From: Bacteriovoracaceae bacterium UBA6144
GTDB lineage: Bacteria; Bdellovibrionota; Bacteriovoracia; Bacteriovoracales; Bacteriovoracaceae
DNA: 16,386 bases
Reading direction: 5' to 3'
Assembly: GCA_002435705.1 (NCBI GenBank)
Contig: DIVA01000045.1
Location: 1-16,386, forward strand
The notes under the pieces are model-generated. The model had not been told where the DNA came from and made no database searches. It worked only from the letters and a program-made list of their open reading frames with translations. The position numbers were made by a program, and so were the translations under genes. Every line of letters starts with the position of its first letter. Within the stretch, counting starts at the first letter, position 1. This document shows positions 13,695-16,386 of the stretch, piece by piece.

Positions 13695-14276
13695 ATGGGC
13701 TTACTCTATCCATTTCCGGTCTCTGCTGATGAAAGTGATTTCACTACCATCAAACTCAATGAGTCTGGCAAAGTCTCCATGGTGAAAGTTAAAACCTACG
13801 GCCTCCCCTATCTTTTTTGGGGATACGCAGCGGCCATCATCGTCGCTATCATTTTTCTCTGGCTGGCCGTGAGAGCTCCGTTGGAAAAACTAAAGTCTTA
13901 TAATGATAGCTTTGATTTGATGCTCATCTATGGTCTTGAGACTCTCATCTATGCCACCGTCCTGAGCCTCATCGCCTTTTTATTCTATCAAAAATCTATC
14001 ACACGTCGGCAGAATGAAATTGAAGTCGCCCATGCATTTTTTGGACTGAAGCTTTTGAAATTCACTTACCAAATTGGGCCTGACTCTTTTCAAATCCGCC
14101 ACCACCTCGACTCCCCCAATGTCGCGCGGCTTAAAGGTGGAGAGGAGAGTTTAGGTTTTCAAAACAAAGGCTATTTTGCTCTTTGGGTGCAGACTCAAGA
14201 TGGACGCTTCATTCAGCTTGACCGCCACTCGCGAAAAGCCGACCTTTCTGCTCTGGCAGCACTTCTTTCCCTCTAG
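13695..14276 (+). CDS. Two-span membrane protein, hypothetical
   Basis: The 193 aa protein from ATG 13695 has an N-terminal 35 residue polar segment and two hydrophobic spans, about 40-61 (FWGYAAAIIVAIIFLWLAV) and 79-101 (LETLIYATVLSLIAFLF in the middle). A basic turn follows (KSITRRQNE), then a C-terminal soluble domain of about 85 residues with alternating strand pattern. A TTG at 13680 would add five residues (MLKTL); no ribosome binding site decides between them. It follows the C45-like gene by 36 bp on the same strand and is probably co-transcribed with it. I recognise no family; the general plan, two spans plus a beta-rich cytosolic tail, is common among envelope proteins of unknown role. 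Confidence 0.72.
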   Translation: MGLLYPFPVSADESDFTTIKLNESGKVSMVKVKTYGLPYLFWGYAAAIIVAIIFLWLAVRAPLEKLKSYNDSFDLMLIYGLETLIYATVLSLIAFLFYQKSITRRQNEIEVAHAFFGLKLLKFTYQIGPDSFQIRHHLDSPNVARLKGGEESLGFQNKGYFALWVQTQDGRFIQLDRHSRKADLSALAALLSL

Positions 14277-14311
14277 CTCATCCCATCGCCCAGCATCTGT
14301 TGCACTTACTC

Positions 14312-14330
14312 TCTCAAGCCCCCTTTGAGA
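14312..14330 (+). terminator. Weak hairpin, possible terminator after the membrane protein gene
   Basis: TCTCAA (14312-14317) and TTGAGA (14325-14330) can pair around a seven-base C-rich loop, 35 bp past the stop codon. The stem is short and AT-rich and the downstream T run is poor, so termination here is doubtful. Confidence 0.25.
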
Positions 14331-14362
14331 CAATTTGAATTCCAATAACTTAGGTACGTATT

Positions 14363-14391
14363 CTGACCTCACAAGGGTTTAGGCTTATAAT
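14363..14391 (+). promoter_or_regulatory. Sigma70-type promoter for the large lipoprotein gene
   Basis: A perfect TATAAT (14386-14391) lies 17 bp downstream of CTGACC (14363-14368), which matches four of six bases of the TTGACA consensus. The predicted start near 14398 leaves a leader of about 98 nt before the ATG at 14496, in contrast to the leaderless genes of this window. Confidence 0.55.
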
Positions 14392-14495
14392 TAACCAAGC
14401 ATTTCAATCAGATAGAGGTCAACATACGATAAAGTTTATTAACATTTCAAAATCCTCAACCGATAGGAACTTGAGACTTAGGTAAAGGATGCCTT

Positions 14496-16334
14496 ATGAA
14501 ACGAACGCTCTATACACCCATTCCATTCTTATTCGGACTGCTTTTAGCAGGCTGTCAGGAGCAAGTGGCGCCTGAGCTTTCTAATCCCGCCGCCTCTGGT
14601 TCTGGTTCATCTACCACTCCGACTATTGTTCTCCCTACTGTGAGAAATTTTTCTGTCTCCCTTACCAATACTCCCACAGGAGTTAAGCCAGCAGATCTCA
14701 ATTACGTGATTCATAAATCCTATAATGGCGTCACCTCTACCCTAGAAGATTGTAAAATGGATGTGGGGACATCGACTCCCTCATCTTTGAGCCCAGGCTC
14801 AACCGATATCACTTGTATGGTAGAGGCCGAAGAGTTCGCCCTCTATTACAACGGACTCACAATGGAGGCCACCGCAACAGCTGGGGCCTGTGATTATATC
14901 ACTCAGGAAGCCTTTGGATACTGGCGCTACCAGCCAGGAGTTTCACTGAGAAAAAACGGGACTCCTCGCCAGGTTATTTACTTTGATTGTGAAGACGAAG
15001 CCAAACTCAGACATCCATCAAGTAACGTGACTGGTTTTGGAACCTACGAACAATCAACCCGTACTGTCAGTAGTGTGTGCGGACGATATTTTAATTTGAG
15101 TTCATCTGATACGGCGATCTATGGCGGCTTAAGAATTTCTACTCCTGATGCACTCGCAGGTCTTGAAGTGACCGCTAAAGACGATCTGTGTACATTCCGT
15201 CATAAGACTTCAAAAAATGAAGTCATCAATTGTGATGAAGGTGAACTGCTGATTCATAAAGTTAAGCTTGGGTCCGTGAACACCGCAGCCCCTGCCGATC
15301 CTCCTGTATATGCACTGACTCAGTTGAGTGAAGGAACGGAGAAATTTAAGTGTGGTGGAAAAGTCATCGCCTGTATGGGTGGAGCGATTAGAGATCATTT
15401 GACAGAATCTGACCTTGAGAAAGGCATTAGATCTCGCATCACACCACTCCCTATAACTGGTGGATCCTCGAGCATGGCGGTACCTCGCTCATTTCCTCGC
15501 TTTCAAACAAATCTGAATGCAGCAAATTTCATTCGTCAATGTTCGGCTGAATTCCAGCAGACTGATATTCCAGAACTGTATAATGTTTCAAGTGAAGAAG
15601 AGACTTTCATTTTTAATTCGGCAGGCATTGACCGTAACATCCCCTTTGGCCAAGCATTTGACCCAAGTAGGGTCGACTATATCTCAAAAGGGACAATTGA
15701 TAATAACCGCGATATCGAAGATGCTAGTACTCAAGTTGATATGCGAGACGCCAGAGGATTTGATCAGATCATTCTAGCTGATGATCCATTACGGGCCGGC
15801 TTGAGAATGAACTCCGGTTTTAGTCTACTCACAAAGAGTCTGTGGTCTGTAGATTTTTTGAAAGCCCAACCTTTCTATAAATTCACTTGCTACGATAAAG
15901 CCTTCGAACCCAAGGGGCGCATCAGCATCGCGGTCAGAGAGTGGAATAGAAATTTTGATAAATCAGCCACAGCAGCATTCAGTTTTATTTCTGATGTGAG
16001 TAAAAGAGATAAGGATTTCGCCAATAACTCACTCATGGATTCAGGTTCAGCCGTGCGATGGCAAGAATATCGATTTACAAGAGCTGGTGCTAATTTAACC
16101 ATACTACCTGATACCGCTGATTTCACCACCAACCTACGCTATAACAATTTGACTGACTGGGATGACTTTCTCAAGTTTAGTAACAACTCTAATCGGGTTG
16201 AATCAGCCTGTGAGAATTTTCAGACTTATATTCACACGGGAAAATTAGCTCCGGCGATTAATACAGACACCATGATGGATGAGAGAATATTCCCTATCCA
16301 GTCTCGCAGTTGGTTCCCGGGCGAATTCCAATAG
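14496..16334 (+). CDS. Large cysteine-containing lipoprotein, 612 aa
   Basis: The signal peptide ends in lipobox LAGC with lipidated C20, followed by a disordered Ser/Gly/Thr/Pro linker (30-48) and a globular region of about 560 residues. Glutamine and glutamate at +2 and +3 after the cysteine, not aspartate, would favour outer-membrane sorting by the enterobacterial rule. The mature protein has twelve further cysteines (86, 107, 132, 165, 195, 232, 246, 286, 293, 349, 465, 572), an even number suited to disulfides in the periplasm or on the surface. No enzymatic motif or known domain is recognised; the N-terminal third looks beta-rich. The ATG follows AAAGGA at seven bases. A good promoter lies upstream and a strong terminator follows five bases after the stop, so it is a single-gene transcript. 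Confidence 0.88.
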   Translation: MKRTLYTPIPFLFGLLLAGCQEQVAPELSNPAASGSGSSTTPTIVLPTVRNFSVSLTNTPTGVKPADLNYVIHKSYNGVTSTLEDCKMDVGTSTPSSLSPGSTDITCMVEAEEFALYYNGLTMEATATAGACDYITQEAFGYWRYQPGVSLRKNGTPRQVIYFDCEDEAKLRHPSSNVTGFGTYEQSTRTVSSVCGRYFNLSSSDTAIYGGLRISTPDALAGLEVTAKDDLCTFRHKTSKNEVINCDEGELLIHKVKLGSVNTAAPADPPVYALTQLSEGTEKFKCGGKVIACMGGAIRDHLTESDLEKGIRSRITPLPITGGSSSMAVPRSFPRFQTNLNAANFIRQCSAEFQQTDIPELYNVSSEEETFIFNSAGIDRNIPFGQAFDPSRVDYISKGTIDNNRDIEDASTQVDMRDARGFDQIILADDPLRAGLRMNSGFSLLTKSLWSVDFLKAQPFYKFTCYDKAFEPKGRISIAVREWNRNFDKSATAAFSFISDVSKRDKDFANNSLMDSGSAVRWQEYRFTRAGANLTILPDTADFTTNLRYNNLTDWDDFLKFSNNSNRVESACENFQTYIHTGKLAPAINTDTMMDERIFPIQSRSWFPGEFQ

Positions 16335-16338
16335 CAAA

Positions 16339-16380
16339 AGGTGCCAGCCTCCGCGGAGGCTGGCACCTAGTTTATTCTTC
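16339..16380 (+). terminator. Strong intrinsic terminator (30 nt perfect palindrome)
   Basis: Bases 16339-16368 are perfectly self-complementary, two 15-base arms starting AGGTGCCAGCC and meeting at CGCG, so the RNA can form a long GC-rich stem. A moderately T-rich stretch (tagtttattctt) follows. It begins five bases after the stop of the large lipoprotein gene. The symmetry means it could also act on transcripts entering from the other strand, where the A-rich bases upstream (16336-16339) provide a short T run. Confidence 0.8.
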
Positions 16381-16386
16381 CATGTA

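Overview
The window looks like ordinary chromosome from a Gram-negative bacterium of medium G+C. It has two outer-membrane-type lipoproteins with clear lipoboxes and an inosine-guanosine kinase very close to enterobacterial Gsk. The mix of nucleotide salvage, lipid-phosphatase-like and cysteine-rich lipoprotein genes, with many unrecognised short genes, suggests a predatory or Bdellovibrionota-like lineage. That placement is inference. I see no rRNA, tRNA, insertion sequence, phage gene, CRISPR array or replication origin.

Layout. 1-2297 (minus): tandem tRNA 2-thiouridylases, canonical mnmA (cut by the window edge at its C-terminal end) preceded by a diverged full-length paralogue. 2407-2958 (plus): unknown 183 aa protein. 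2955-5209 (minus): gsk, translationally coupled by an ATGA overlap to a possible PD-(D/E)XK-fold protein. 5290-6105 (plus): N-formylglutamate amidohydrolase family. 6095-7327 (minus): membrane-anchored unknown. 7452-8144 (plus): Thr/Gly-linker lipoprotein. 8141-8536 (minus): small acidic unknown. 8689-10449 (plus): three overlapping genes, ending in a long coiled coil fused to an Hsp20 domain. 10446-10727 (minus): acylphosphatase. 10817-11896 (plus): APP1-like (DUF2183) phosphatase. 11899-12108 (minus): small membrane protein. 12138-14276 (plus): C45/Ntn-hydrolase-like protein, then a two-span membrane protein. 14496-16334 (plus): large lipoprotein, followed by a strong hairpin terminator.

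Two organisational themes stand out. First, from 2.3 to 12.1 kb the strand changes at almost every gene. The convergent partners overlap by 4 to 11 nt or abut (2 nt apart), often with interlocked stop codons, so there is no space for conventional terminators between them. Second, four genes with no recognisable Shine-Dalgarno sequence (2407, gsk, 5290, 10817) each carry a TANNNT hexamer separated from the ATG by exactly six bases. That is the arrangement expected of leaderless mRNAs. Most of the other genes have good purine-rich ribosome binding sites and lack this motif.

Functionally the genes fall into tRNA modification (MnmA pair), purine and amino-acid-derivative salvage (Gsk, FGase), small-molecule and lipid phosphatase or hydrolase activities (AcyP, APP1-like, C45-like), and cell-envelope proteins. 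They do not form one pathway. The best candidates for something undescribed are the gsk-coupled nuclease-like gene, the operon ending in the coiled-coil/Hsp20 fusion, and the leaderless promoter set.
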